Assembly (NCBI RefSeq): GCF_001895045.1
Contig: NZ_BDAM01000005.1
Coordinates: 186,001 to 250,000 of the forward strand
DNA: 64,000 nt
Reading direction: 5' to 3'
Origin: Rhodococcus coprophilus NBRC 100603
GTDB lineage: Bacteria > Actinomycetota > Actinomycetes > Mycobacteriales > Mycobacteriaceae
Shown: piece after piece, positions 26,268 to 36,467 of the stretch
Position numbering within the stretch: position 1 is the stretch's first letter
Layout: each line of letters opens with the position of its first letter
Position numbers and translations under genes: made by a program
The notes under the pieces: generated by a model
The model's database searches: none
Told to the model about the DNA's origin: nothing
The model's input: only the letters and a program-made list of their open reading frames with translations

Positions 26268-27500
26268 ATGAGTCGAAACGTCGAACCGGAAGTGCGCGTC
26301 CTCGAATCCGAGACCGAACGTCTCCAGGCGATGGCTCTGTTCCGGACGGCGATGGTGGGCTTGCCGTCCGTGAACTACCCGGCGGGAAGGATCGACGACT
26401 ACCTCGAACCCGGCCGGACCTACGGAGCATTCGTCGACGGGGTGCTCGCCGGCACCGTCGATGCCTTCTCTGGTGAGATCGCGCTTCCGGGCGGCGCACG
26501 GGTCGGGCATGCCGCAGTCACGCACATCGGCGTGCTTCCCACCCACACCCGCCGGGGAGTGCTCACCGCTCTCGTGCACCGGCAACTTCGCGACGCCCGC
26601 GCCGGCGGTGAGGTGATCGCGACCCTTCGTGCTTCCGAAGCGACGATCTACGGCCGATTCGGATTCGGTATCGCCTCGTGGTCTGCGGAAACGGAGATAG
26701 ACGTGCGCCGTGCGAGCCTGCGACCCGGAGCGCCGGAGGGCGGAGCCGTTCGGCTGGTGTCCGCTCCCGGCCACTGGAGCGTGCTGCGAGACACCTACGC
26801 CCGCAATCTGCCTACCCGTCCCGGAACCCTGGACAGGTGGAGTCGCTGGTGGGCTTCGCAGGAACTGCGGGCGGAGTCGAATCCGGGCCCGCAGTACGTA
26901 GCCGTGCACGGCGAGGCGGGACATGAGAACGGGTTCGTGCGATACCGGCCGGTCCCCGCAGATCCCCATCAGTGGTTCTCGAGCGACAGCCCTGCCGTCC
27001 TCGTCGACGACTTCTTCGCGCCCTCGCCCGAGGCCCACGCGGGTCTTCTGCGCTTCCTGCTGCGACTCGACCTCGTCGACCGCATCAGGTTCGCGGAACT
27101 GCCCACCGACGATCCGATGCCGTGGCTGCTGCGCGACCACCGGGCGGTCCGGGTGCGGTCGGTGAGCGACGAGACGTGGCTTCGGATTCTCGACGTGGAA
27201 CGGGCACTGGCGTGCCGCACCTACGAGGGCACGGGCACGGTGACGATCGGCGTGGTCGACCCGCTGTTCCCGGAGAACGAGGGCACCTACGCGATCTCCT
27301 CCGGTGGGGTCGCGCGCTCCGGCGACCCGGCAGATCTGCGGGCCGGCGTGGCGGAGGTCGGATCGGTCCTGCTGGGAGGCGTCACCTGGCGTGAGCTCGC
27401 GGCAGCGGGCCGGGTCGAGGTCCGTCACGCGGACGCCGTACCTACGGCAGACGGCCTTTTCGATTGGCCGACGGCGCCGTTCGCGGGAACGTCTTTCTGA
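26268..27500 (+). CDS. eis: Eis-family multi-acetylating N-acetyltransferase
   Basis: GNAT-fold acetyltransferase of the Eis family, 410 residues like M. tuberculosis Eis (about 400). It shows the acetyl-CoA loop VTHIGVLPTHTRRGVLTALV (V-x2-R-RG-type), the family signature LRASEATIYGRFGFGIASW, a second degenerate GNAT domain, and a sterol-carrier-like C-terminal domain. It ends in a C-terminal Phe, as Eis does, where the free carboxylate acts as general base. Known members acetylate aminoglycosides and protein lysines. It lies 126 bases before lpqY. Confidence 0.85.
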   Translation: MSRNVEPEVRVLESETERLQAMALFRTAMVGLPSVNYPAGRIDDYLEPGRTYGAFVDGVLAGTVDAFSGEIALPGGARVGHAAVTHIGVLPTHTRRGVLTALVHRQLRDARAGGEVIATLRASEATIYGRFGFGIASWSAETEIDVRRASLRPGAPEGGAVRLVSAPGHWSVLRDTYARNLPTRPGTLDRWSRWWASQELRAESNPGPQYVAVHGEAGHENGFVRYRPVPADPHQWFSSDSPAVLVDDFFAPSPEAHAGLLRFLLRLDLVDRIRFAELPTDDPMPWLLRDHRAVRVRSVSDETWLRILDVERALACRTYEGTGTVTIGVVDPLFPENEGTYAISSGGVARSGDPADLRAGVAEVGSVLLGGVTWRELAAAGRVEVRHADAVPTADGLFDWPTAPFAGTSF

Positions 27501-27574
27501 GCGCAACCGCTCTCGGAGTCCTCCTCGTGGGGGCAAAGCCCGTTTTGCTCCGGTCGTACGACACCAAGCGATAT

Positions 27575-27599
27575 TGTCAGTTTCGGTGACACAAGTCAC
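27575..27599. promoter_or_regulatory. Overlapping inverted repeats upstream of lpqY
   Basis: TGTCA-N7-TGACA (27575-27591) and GTGAC-ACAA-GTCAC (27586-27599) overlap, 28-52 bases before the lpqY start. They are placed where an operator would control the trehalose importer operon. No regulator gene is adjacent. Confidence 0.35.
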
Positions 27600-27626
27600 T
27601 GTCTCGGCGGTGCGGGCGGGGGCGGT

Positions 27627-28970
27627 ATGCGACGGAAGTGGGCAAGGCACGTCACGGCCGGCGCTGTCACGGTTCTCGCCGCGGCGGGCCTGACAGCCTG
27701 TGGAAGCGAGAGCAACGGGACCGTTCTCAGCTTCTATACGGCGGCGGACGGCGCCGAGCAGTACGCGCAGGCAGCGGCCGTCTGCACCGAGCAGGCACAG
27801 GGGCGTTACTCGGTGGAGCAGAGAACGCTCCCGAAGAACGCCGACGATCAGCGACTGCAGTTGGCGCGGCGTCTCACCGGTGGGGACGCCAGTCTCGATC
27901 TGATGACGCTCGACGTGGTCTGGACCGCCGAATTCGCCGAAGCCGGATGGGCTGTACCCCTGCCCCCCGAGATCGCGGCCGACGTGACGGAAGGGACCCT
28001 CCGAGGGCCCCTCGAATCCGCTACCTGGCAGGACGTCCTCTACGCCGCACCACTCAACACCAACACGCAGTTGCTTTGGTACCGCAAGGATTTGATGCCG
28101 GACGGGCAGCCGCCGCGGACCTGGGACGAGATGATCGACATAGCAAGTGATCTCGCTTCCGAGGGGCTGCCGAGCTGGATCGGGGTCACCGGACGTCAAT
28201 ACGAAGGTCTCATGGTGTGGTTCAACACCCTCCTCGCAAGCGCCGGCGGGTCTGTCGTCGCCGACGACGGTGTCACCGTGACCCTCGCGGACGGCGACGC
28301 GGCGGAGACCGCCCTCGACATCATGAAACGGGTGGCGACCGCACCCGGAGCCGACCCGTCGCTGAACCAGGCCGACGAAGCGGCGGTGCGACTGGGGATG
28401 GAGAGCGGTCGCACGGCGTTCGAAGTGAACTGGCCGTTCGTGCTGCCGGGGATCCTGGAGAATGCCGCCGACCTGCCGTTCATCGACGAGAACGGCAATG
28501 TCACCGCGGTGGACACCGGCAACACGGTCCTCATCGTGGACGGTGAACAGAACTTCCTTCCGGCGCCGTACCCCTCGGTGATTCCTGGTGAGCCGGCGAA
28601 AGTCACGATCGGTGGGTTCAACATCGCGGTCGCCCAGACGAGTACTCATCCCGACCTCGCGTTCGAGGCGATGACCTGCCTGCGCAACGAAGAGAATCAG
28701 CGCAACAATGCGGTCGCGGGCGGCGTACCCCCGACCCTCGAAGTGCTCTACGACGACCCGGTATTCCAGGAGGCATACCCCGCGTGGCGGGAGGTGCGCG
28801 CGAGTCTCGAGAACGCGGCTGTACGCCCCGCTTCGCCCGCATACCAGAGTATTTCGACCTTGGTGACCTCCGTCCTCAACCCGGTGGACAAGATCGACCC
28901 GCCGAAGACCGTCGACGAACTCGCCGAACAGGTCCGCAAGGCGGTCAACTCGGAAGGGCTGGTTCCGTGA
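27627..28970 (+). CDS. lpqY: Trehalose-binding lipoprotein LpqY
   Basis: Periplasmic solute-binding lipoprotein of the LpqY-SugABC importer that recycles trehalose released during mycolic acid transfer. The 447-residue precursor has a twin-Arg-like basic start, hydrophobic signal and lipobox LTAC with the lipid-attached Cys25. The mature part is an SBP_bac_1 fold ([55 protein letters not shown]). It is the first gene of a four-gene operon with 4-base overlaps. Confidence 0.93.
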   Translation: MRRKWARHVTAGAVTVLAAAGLTACGSESNGTVLSFYTAADGAEQYAQAAAVCTEQAQGRYSVEQRTLPKNADDQRLQLARRLTGGDASLDLMTLDVVWTAEFAEAGWAVPLPPEIAADVTEGTLRGPLESATWQDVLYAAPLNTNTQLLWYRKDLMPDGQPPRTWDEMIDIASDLASEGLPSWIGVTGRQYEGLMVWFNTLLASAGGSVVADDGVTVTLADGDAAETALDIMKRVATAPGADPSLNQADEAAVRLGMESGRTAFEVNWPFVLPGILENAADLPFIDENGNVTAVDTGNTVLIVDGEQNFLPAPYPSVIPGEPAKVTIGGFNIAVAQTSTHPDLAFEAMTCLRNEENQRNNAVAGGVPPTLEVLYDDPVFQEAYPAWREVRASLENAAVRPASPAYQSISTLVTSVLNPVDKIDPPKTVDELAEQVRKAVNSEGLVP

Positions 28971-29914
28971 CCGCAGTCGAATCGCAGAAACGCAACGAAC
29001 AGGACGACAACACTCGTCCGGCGAAAGCGGCTCTGTCCGAGGGGAAGAAGGCCGAGCGGCGTCTCGGCCTCTGGCTTGTCGCACCGGCGGCTCTGGTCAT
29101 GGTTCTGGTGACCGCCTATCCCGTCGCGTATGCCGTGTGGCTGAGCCTGCAGCGTTACGACCTCCGTTTTCCGGACGACCGGAGTTTCGTCGGCCTGTCG
29201 AACTACGGGGATGTGCTCACCGACGCGTTCTGGTGGCAGGCATTCTTCGTCACCCTCGGCATCACCGTCGTCTCGGTCGCCATCGAGTTCGTGCTGGGCC
29301 TGGCGCTGGCTCTCGTCATGCAGCGGACCATCCTCGGCAAGGGGCTTGTCCGTACGGTGGTGCTCATTCCCTACGGGATCGTCACCGTCGCAGCCGCTTA
29401 CAGCTGGTACTACGCGTGGACGCCCGGCACCGGATACCTGGCGAACCTGTTGCCGGACGGCAGTGCTCCGCTCACAGAGCAGTTGCCGTCGCTGGCGATC
29501 ATCGTGCTCGCGGAGGTCTGGAAGACGACGCCGTTCATGGCATTGCTGCTGCTCGCCGGTCTTGCGCTGGTTCCCGACGACCTGCTCAAGGCCGCGCAGG
29601 TGGACGGTGCGGGGGCGTGGACCAGGCTGATCCGCATCATCGTGCCCTTGATGAAGCCGGCGATTCTCGTCGCACTGTTGTTCCGCACGCTCGACGCGTT
29701 CCGGATCTTCGACAACATCTACGTCCTGACCCGGGGTTCCAACAACACCGGGTCACTGTCGATTCTCGGCTACGACAACCTCTTCAAGGCATTCAACCTG
29801 GGTATCGGCTCTGCGATCAGCGTCCTGATCTTCGTGTGTGTCGCAATCATCGCGTTCGTGTTCATCAAGCTGTTCGGTGCGTCGGCGCCCGGGTCGGACG
29901 AAGGGAATCGATGA
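28967..29914 (+). CDS. sugA: Trehalose ABC importer permease SugA
   Basis: Inner-membrane permease of the MalF type, 315 residues from a GTG that overlaps the lpqY stop (GTGA). A polar N-terminus of about 30 residues precedes six membrane helices. The EAA loop contacting the SugC ATPase is visible as [20 protein letters not shown] (E-A-A replaced by K-A-A with the G at its usual distance). The C-terminus ends [11 protein letters not shown]. It pairs with SugB. Confidence 0.93.
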   Translation: MTAVESQKRNEQDDNTRPAKAALSEGKKAERRLGLWLVAPAALVMVLVTAYPVAYAVWLSLQRYDLRFPDDRSFVGLSNYGDVLTDAFWWQAFFVTLGITVVSVAIEFVLGLALALVMQRTILGKGLVRTVVLIPYGIVTVAAAYSWYYAWTPGTGYLANLLPDGSAPLTEQLPSLAIIVLAEVWKTTPFMALLLLAGLALVPDDLLKAAQVDGAGAWTRLIRIIVPLMKPAILVALLFRTLDAFRIFDNIYVLTRGSNNTGSLSILGYDNLFKAFNLGIGSAISVLIFVCVAIIAFVFIKLFGASAPGSDEGNR

Positions 29915-30747
29915 CGATGGCGGACAACCGCAACAAGACCGTGTCGTGGTCCGCGGTGAATGTGCTCGTACTCATCTACGCACTCGTGCCGGTGCTGTGG
30001 ATCGCCAGCCTGTCGTTCAAGCCGCCCGGCACCATCAAGGACGGCAACTTCATCCCGGAGCAGTGGACCCTCGACAACTATCGCGGCATCTTCAAGACCA
30101 ACGCCTTCACGAGCGCGCTCATCAACTCGATCGGGATCGGCCTGATCGCGACGTTCATCGCCGTGATCCTCGGGACGATGGCCGCGTACGCCGTCGCGCG
30201 CCTCGACTTCCCGGGCAAGAAGGTGCTGGTCGGCGTCGCGCTGCTCATCGCGATGTTCCCGCAGATCTCCCTGGTCAGCCCGCTGTTCGAGATCATGCGC
30301 AGCATCGGACTGTTCGATACCTGGGCCGCGCTGATCATCCCGTACATCACCTTCTCGCTTCCGCTGGCGATCTACACGCTCTCGGCGTTCTTCAGGGAGA
30401 TCCCGTGGGAACTGGAGAAGGCCGCCAAGATGGACGGTGCGACCCCGGCCCAGGCCTTCCGGAAGGTCATCGCCCCGCTTGCGGCACCGGGAATCATCAC
30501 CGCGGCGATCCTCGTGTTCATCTTCTGCTGGAACGACCTGCTGTTCGCGATCTCGCTGACCTCGACGGAACGCTCGATCACGGCGCCGGCCGCAATCGCG
30601 AACTTCACCGGTGCTTCCCAGTTCGAAGAGCCGACCGGTTCCATTGCCGCAGCCGCGATGGTCATCACCATCCCGATCATCGTGTTCGTACTGATCTTCC
30701 AACGTCGTATCGTCGCCGGATTGACCTCCGGCGCTGTGAAGGGGTGA
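29911..30747 (+). CDS. sugB: Trehalose ABC importer permease SugB
   Basis: Second permease, MalG type, 278 residues from the ATG at 29911, which overlaps the sugA stop. Six membrane helices are present, with the EAA motif [20 protein letters not shown] and the family segment [13 protein letters not shown]. The protein ends with [16 protein letters not shown], the typical MalG C-terminus that reaches into the ATPase. Confidence 0.93.
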   Translation: MTMADNRNKTVSWSAVNVLVLIYALVPVLWIASLSFKPPGTIKDGNFIPEQWTLDNYRGIFKTNAFTSALINSIGIGLIATFIAVILGTMAAYAVARLDFPGKKVLVGVALLIAMFPQISLVSPLFEIMRSIGLFDTWAALIIPYITFSLPLAIYTLSAFFREIPWELEKAAKMDGATPAQAFRKVIAPLAAPGIITAAILVFIFCWNDLLFAISLTSTERSITAPAAIANFTGASQFEEPTGSIAAAAMVITIPIIVFVLIFQRRIVAGLTSGAVKG

Positions 30748-30752
30748 GCGTC

Positions 30753-31928
<1,176 letters not shown>

Positions 31929-31953
31929 CGCGCAGCCCCGCGTGCTCCACCGA

Positions 31954-32799
31954 TCATCGGGGATTCTGTCGTCGCAGTCGTTCCACGATTTCGTCGTTCC
32001 AGACGTGGCGGCGCACGAGGCGATAGCGTTCGCGCGCGATCCACAGGTATGTCTCTGCCTCCGTCCGGTTCGGCAGGATATCGGCGGCACGCGCCAACGC
32101 GACCACGGGCACGAACTCGTCGTCGTACCAGCGTTGCGCGACCTCCTCGCGGGTGAGGAACTCCCCGAGGTCCTGCATCAGCCGAAAACCCCACGCCTCG
32201 ACCGCTTCGGAGAGTTCGGCGTAGTCCCACGGATCGGTGACCCGCACGGAATCGGCGGCCCCGGCAGGCAGCGGGACGCGGGTGCAGAACATCCGGTAGT
32301 GGTCCTTGTGGACGAGATCCGACTGGACGGTGATGCCGTCGCCGGAGATCCGGGTGACGACCTCGGTGACGTAGGCGTCGATGGTGGGGTCGTTCCGGGA
32401 GTATGCGATGGACACGCGGTGGTGCCCGTCCTGCACGAAATGCATCGAACCGACCCGATACACAGAGATGGGCGGCATCGCCTCGCCTCGCCTGCGGGCC
32501 ACGGCGATCCGCTCCCAGCGCTGACGCAGCCGGGCCGAGGTGGGACGGAAACGCCGGTCGAAATCGTCGGTGCGATCCACGCTGCCGACGATCGACGAGA
32601 CTTCGATGACCTGGAGGCCGAGGGAGCGCTCGCCGACTCTGCCGAGCGCACGAACCACCTCGTCGAACGGCAGGACGGTGTTGACGTCGTCGGGTTCGCG
32701 TCGCAGTCTGGCGATCAGCCGGGCGTACTCGGCGCGGCGACGCTGCCGGGCGAAATCGTCCCCGGCATCGGAGACCGGAAACCCGGTGTCGCGCGCCAT
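31954..32799 (-). CDS. ParB-like nuclease-fold protein of unknown role
   Basis: A 281-residue cytosolic protein. Its centre has PPISVYRVGSMHFVQDGHHR, which matches the ParB/sulfiredoxin-like motif seen in ParB-type NTPase/nuclease proteins (DGHHR). No helix-turn-helix of chromosomal ParB is evident. The C-terminal half is conserved helical sequence with repeated Tyr and Trp (REEVAQRWYDDEFVPVVALA). The ATG at 32799 is about 73 bases from the divergent HTH_42 gene. Function is not known; a role in segregation is unlikely without the DNA-binding part. Confidence 0.65.
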   Translation of the reverse strand: MARDTGFPVSDAGDDFARQRRRAEYARLIARLRREPDDVNTVLPFDEVVRALGRVGERSLGLQVIEVSSIVGSVDRTDDFDRRFRPTSARLRQRWERIAVARRRGEAMPPISVYRVGSMHFVQDGHHRVSIAYSRNDPTIDAYVTEVVTRISGDGITVQSDLVHKDHYRMFCTRVPLPAGAADSVRVTDPWDYAELSEAVEAWGFRLMQDLGEFLTREEVAQRWYDDEFVPVVALARAADILPNRTEAETYLWIARERYRLVRRHVWNDEIVERLRRQNPR

Positions 32800-32872
32800 T
32801 CCTCGACGGTACCGGGTGCCGAGTCGCCTCGGGGTGTCCTTCGTGTCGGTGGTCCGTGCGACAGTCGAGTCC

Positions 32873-34003
32873 GTGACGACCCGGATCCTCACCGTTCGTG
32901 AACTCGGTCGCGCCACGCTTGCCCGTCAACATCTGCTGAGGCGTAGCGACCTGTCCGTCACGGAGATGCTGGAGCATCTGATCGGACTCCAGGCGCAGGC
33001 GCCGGAGCCCCCGTACTACGCGTTGTGGACGCGGATGCGCGGATTCACCCCCGGCCGGTTGTCGGACCTGCTCGAGTCCCGCCGGGTCGTCCGCATCGCG
33101 TTGATGCGCGGCACCGTCTTTGCGGTCACGTCCTCCGATGCCCTGGCTTTGCGGCCGTGGGTGCAGCCGCTGCTGACCCGCGCCCTGCACACCGACGTGC
33201 AGTACGCGGCAGGCCTCGCGGGCATCGACCACACGGCGCTGGCCACGCTCGCCGGAGACCTGGTCCGCCACGCGCCGCGTACCGTGCAGGAACTGGGGGT
33301 GCTGCTCACCGAGCATTTCCCCGGCCACGACCCGCGCGCACTCGCCTTCGCGGTCCGCGGATTGCTTCCGCTGGTGCAGATCCCTCCACGTGGCTTGTGG
33401 GGAAGGTCCGGTCGACCCCGACTCACGCTGCTCGAGCATTGGATCGGACGCGACAGCGGATCGTTGCCGCCGGGCGCCACGGAAGCGGAGACCCTCGTGC
33501 GTCGTTACCTGGCCGCGTTCGGCCCCGCGAGCGTGCGCGATGCGCAGGCATGGTCGGGACTTCCGCGGCTCGGCGAGATCTTCGACGCACTGCGACCCGA
33601 ACTCGTGGTGTTCCGTGACGAGAAGGGCGGCGAACTGTTCGACCTGCCGGACGCTCCCCGCCCCGACGCGTCCACACCGGCACCGGTCCGCATACTCGCT
33701 CAGTACGACAACGTGGTGCTCTCCCACGCCGACCGCAGCCGACTGATCTCGGACGCCGATCGTCGCCGGCTCGTGACGAAGAACGGCATCGTGCACGCGA
33801 CCGCCCTCGTCGGCGGCACGGTGTCGGCATCGGTCCGCCGCACCACGACTCGACAGTCGGCGACACTCGAGGTCACTCCGTGGCGCCGGCTCAGCACCGC
33901 GAACCGGTCCGCGATCGAGGCGGAAGGCATGCGTTTGCTGAAGTTCTCGGCGCCCGGCGCGCAAGACCACGAGGTGCGGATCCTGCCGGAGGCGGAAATG
34001 TGA
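32873..34003 (+). CDS. Winged-helix DNA-binding protein, HTH_42 / AlkZ-type glycosylase family
   Basis: Family HTH_42 (YcaQ/AlkZ), whose studied members are DNA glycosylases that unhook crosslinks or remove alkylated bases. The 376-residue protein starts at the GTG at 32873 (VTTRILTVRELGRATLARQH) and is the usual length. The QxQ catalytic-type motif is present at Gln40-Ala-Gln42 (GLQAQAPEPPYYALWTRM), and RIALMRGTVFAVT is another family block. In antibiotic clusters such proteins give self-resistance; here it stands alone among core genes. The activity is inferred from the family. Confidence 0.75.
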   Translation: MTTRILTVRELGRATLARQHLLRRSDLSVTEMLEHLIGLQAQAPEPPYYALWTRMRGFTPGRLSDLLESRRVVRIALMRGTVFAVTSSDALALRPWVQPLLTRALHTDVQYAAGLAGIDHTALATLAGDLVRHAPRTVQELGVLLTEHFPGHDPRALAFAVRGLLPLVQIPPRGLWGRSGRPRLTLLEHWIGRDSGSLPPGATEAETLVRRYLAAFGPASVRDAQAWSGLPRLGEIFDALRPELVVFRDEKGGELFDLPDAPRPDASTPAPVRILAQYDNVVLSHADRSRLISDADRRRLVTKNGIVHATALVGGTVSASVRRTTTRQSATLEVTPWRRLSTANRSAIEAEGMRLLKFSAPGAQDHEVRILPEAEM

Positions 34004-34055
34004 CACGACGAGACGGCCCCGCGCCGCAGACGGGGGAGCGGACTAGATTGCAGGG

Positions 34056-34652
34056 GTGACCGATGCCGTGCTCAACGCAGTCCGCACCCATCTCGCCGCC
34101 CACCTGTCCGGGCCCGGCGGCGCGGAACCCGAATCCGCGTCGGTGACGTTCCTGGGGCTCGAACCCATCGATGTGCTGCGGTTCGTCAGCCCCGAGACCG
34201 GGTTGGTGCGGTTCGCGACACTGGGTTGTTCGCGCCACCCCATGGGCGACCCGACGGCCATGGTCGCCGACCCCACGCGCGGCCCCCGCGCCGAGCTGAT
34301 CCTGAGTCTGCGCCACGCGGAAGGCATCACCTCCGGTGTTCATCGCACGCTGGCGCTTCTCGCGGCTCTTCCCGCGGTGGAAGGGGTCGTGCTCACCGAC
34401 GATGCGCTGCTCGACCTCGGTGAGCCGCTCTGGGATGGGGCTCCGTTCACCGCTGTGCTGCTCGAGGCCGGTGACGTGCCGGATCTGGAACTGCCCGAGC
34501 CGGCCGATCCGGTCCGATTCTTCGACGCGATCCCCCTCACCGGCACGGAAGCGGCCTGGAAACGGTTGCGCGGCGCCGACGCGCTGCGCGAGGCGTGGAC
34601 CGAGGCGGGTATCGATCTCCGAGATCCACAGAGAGCACAGGCTCGTCTCTGA
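34056..34652 (+). CDS. Suppressor-of-fused (SUFU) domain protein
   Basis: A 198-residue single-domain protein of the bacterial SUFU family (PF05076). It shows SVTFLGLEPIDVLRF, VRFATLGCSRHPM, RAELILSLR and AVLLEAGDVPDLEL blocks in the family order. The GTG start is at 34056, 52 bases after the HTH_42 gene. In many genomes SUFU proteins accompany toxins as immunity factors, but no toxin is next to it here. The role in this context is unknown. Confidence 0.8.
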   Translation: MTDAVLNAVRTHLAAHLSGPGGAEPESASVTFLGLEPIDVLRFVSPETGLVRFATLGCSRHPMGDPTAMVADPTRGPRAELILSLRHAEGITSGVHRTLALLAALPAVEGVVLTDDALLDLGEPLWDGAPFTAVLLEAGDVPDLELPEPADPVRFFDAIPLTGTEAAWKRLRGADALREAWTEAGIDLRDPQRAQARL

Positions 34653-34661
34653 GCCGGTGCG

Positions 34662-36467
34662 TCAACGCGGTACGACGACCCCCACCGGTCCCGCACCGAT
34701 GCACACACTCAGGCCGGGGGTGGCGGTGCGGACCTGCACGCCCTCGCCGCCGCCGGGCACCCGCACGTACACCGTGCTCGGCCCCGCCGTGACCGCGACC
34801 CGAGCGGGCTCGCGCGACGGGAAACCCACCTCGATCTCCCCGTCGGAAGACGCGAGATAGTTCAGCTGTACGGTCCACGTGGCCTCGAGCATCGGGCCGG
34901 TGGGCAGCATCGTGGTGATGCCGGGTTCCACGCGCCGTCCGCAGCCCGGTTCGGGTCCGGAATCGACCCAGCGCACGGCCAGCAGATCCGCGGGGACGAG
35001 CGCGCCCACCTCGTCGAGCACTCGAAGTTCGGTGGTGCTGCCGGCGATGTCGGAGCGGTCCGGGAGGGCGGCGAACACCGAGGACACCAGGTTGTGCGGG
35101 AACGTCACGGGAAGCAGGACCCATACCGACACCGGGTGGTCGAGGACAGCCACGTCGGGGCGAGAGGTCAGGCCGTCGCGAGCGTGCGCGAGGTATTCGC
35201 CGGTCGGATTGTCCGTCCAACTGCGGGTGAACGTCACCGTGGACCACAGGGAACTCACGGTGAAGAGCGCCGCGAGCCCGGCGGCGGCCGTCCGCCGGAC
35301 CGGTACCGGGATCGTCGTCGCGCTCGGCCGGCGCGGTGCTCGCAGCACCAGCGCGGCAGCGATCGCGACCACGACGGCGGAATCGGCGAAGTATCGGAGC
35401 GTCTGGGCGAGTTCGTACGTGGTGCCGGGGCCGAACCGGGTGCTTATCATGGCAACCATCGACGCCGCGACGTATGCCGCGGTCGCGGCCCACACGAACC
35501 CGGTGCGCTGTCGCCGTCGCAGGCTCCAGGCGAGTGTCCCCAGCAACACGGCCCACGCGACGAACACCAGTGCGGCCGGTGGATCCGCCCACGGCGGCCC
35601 GGGGTTCCACCGGGCCCACTGCAAGGGCCCGCCCACCAGAGCGGGGAGCAGCCCGTAAGACAGGCCGTGGATACTCAGGCCGCGTGCCATCTCGGCGGTG
35701 GGCGTCCCGAAGCGGGACTCGACGGTCGATACATAGAAGCCGAGCCAGATCGCGAGAATCAACGCCGACGCGAGCCACAGCGGCGCCGCGCGCCGCGCCG
35801 CGGTCCGGATCGGGCGGCTCCGGCCGTCGACGCGGTAGGTCAGCGCCAGCGCTGCGAACGCGACGAACGGCACGAGGATCGCCTTCTCGAAGAAGAACAG
35901 CGAGAGGGCGGTGACGATCACTCCGCTCACGAGGTGCCGGCGTCGGCCGGTGCGGGCGTATTGCAGGGCATCGCCGGTGACCCAGGCGAGAGCGGCCTGC
36001 AGAGGCAGCGAATTGAGTGCGGCAGCCCACCACGCGAACGCGGGCAGGGTCAGGGGGGTGAGCAGATAGAAGAGCAGAGGTGCCCACAGGACGCGCCGCG
36101 CTCCGAGCAGCAGCCACAGCACCCGCAGCACCGCGAGCGAGGCGATCGCCTGCCCGAGCACCAGGGTCGTCGCGGCGGGCCACCACTGCAGCGGCGCGAG
36201 CGCGGTGGCCAGTCCTGCGACGAGGAAAGCACCGGGCATGAGATGCCCGTCGTGGTCGTACCGTAGGAAGGATTCGGACAGCAGTGGCTCGGTTCCGGCC
36301 CGCCCGATGAGAATCAGGTCGTCCCAATAGAACTCGCCGGCTCCCGCGAGCACCGCCCGGATGGTCACCTGCGCCGCGACCAGTACCAGGGCGACGACCA
36401 GGACAACCCGGCCACGGTCTTGTGCCCGAAGGTTTTCGGGCTCACGGTCGGAAAGGGTGGTCGTCAC
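34662..36467 (-). CDS. Multi-pass membrane protein, possible GT-C glycosyltransferase
   Basis: A 601-residue protein with about ten to twelve membrane helices in the first 400 residues and an extracytoplasmic beta-rich C-terminal domain of about 180 residues (LNYLASSDGEIEVGFPSREP). The first external loop carries GAGEFYWDDLILIGRAG; an acidic pair at this place is the hallmark of GT-C lipid-sugar transferases. The start GTG at 36467 overlaps the corA stop by 4 bases, so it is coupled to corA. I do not recognise the exact family; glycosyltransfer is inference. Confidence 0.65.
   Translation of the reverse strand: MTTTLSDREPENLRAQDRGRVVLVVALVLVAAQVTIRAVLAGAGEFYWDDLILIGRAGTEPLLSESFLRYDHDGHLMPGAFLVAGLATALAPLQWWPAATTLVLGQAIASLAVLRVLWLLLGARRVLWAPLLFYLLTPLTLPAFAWWAAALNSLPLQAALAWVTGDALQYARTGRRRHLVSGVIVTALSLFFFEKAILVPFVAFAALALTYRVDGRSRPIRTAARRAAPLWLASALILAIWLGFYVSTVESRFGTPTAEMARGLSIHGLSYGLLPALVGGPLQWARWNPGPPWADPPAALVFVAWAVLLGTLAWSLRRRQRTGFVWAATAAYVAASMVAMISTRFGPGTTYELAQTLRYFADSAVVVAIAAALVLRAPRRPSATTIPVPVRRTAAAGLAALFTVSSLWSTVTFTRSWTDNPTGEYLAHARDGLTSRPDVAVLDHPVSVWVLLPVTFPHNLVSSVFAALPDRSDIAGSTTELRVLDEVGALVPADLLAVRWVDSGPEPGCGRRVEPGITTMLPTGPMLEATWTVQLNYLASSDGEIEVGFPSREPARVAVTAGPSTVYVRVPGGGEGVQVRTATPGLSVCIGAGPVGVVVPR

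Noticed and set aside
26109-29084. A 991-codon minus-strand open frame across eis and lpqY
   Set aside because: It crosses two well-supported plus-strand genes and the intergenic region; no motif.
34056-34652. SUFU protein as immunity to an adjacent polymorphic toxin
   Set aside because: No toxin-like, secretion or repeat gene is next to it; the neighbours are a winged-helix protein and a membrane protein.
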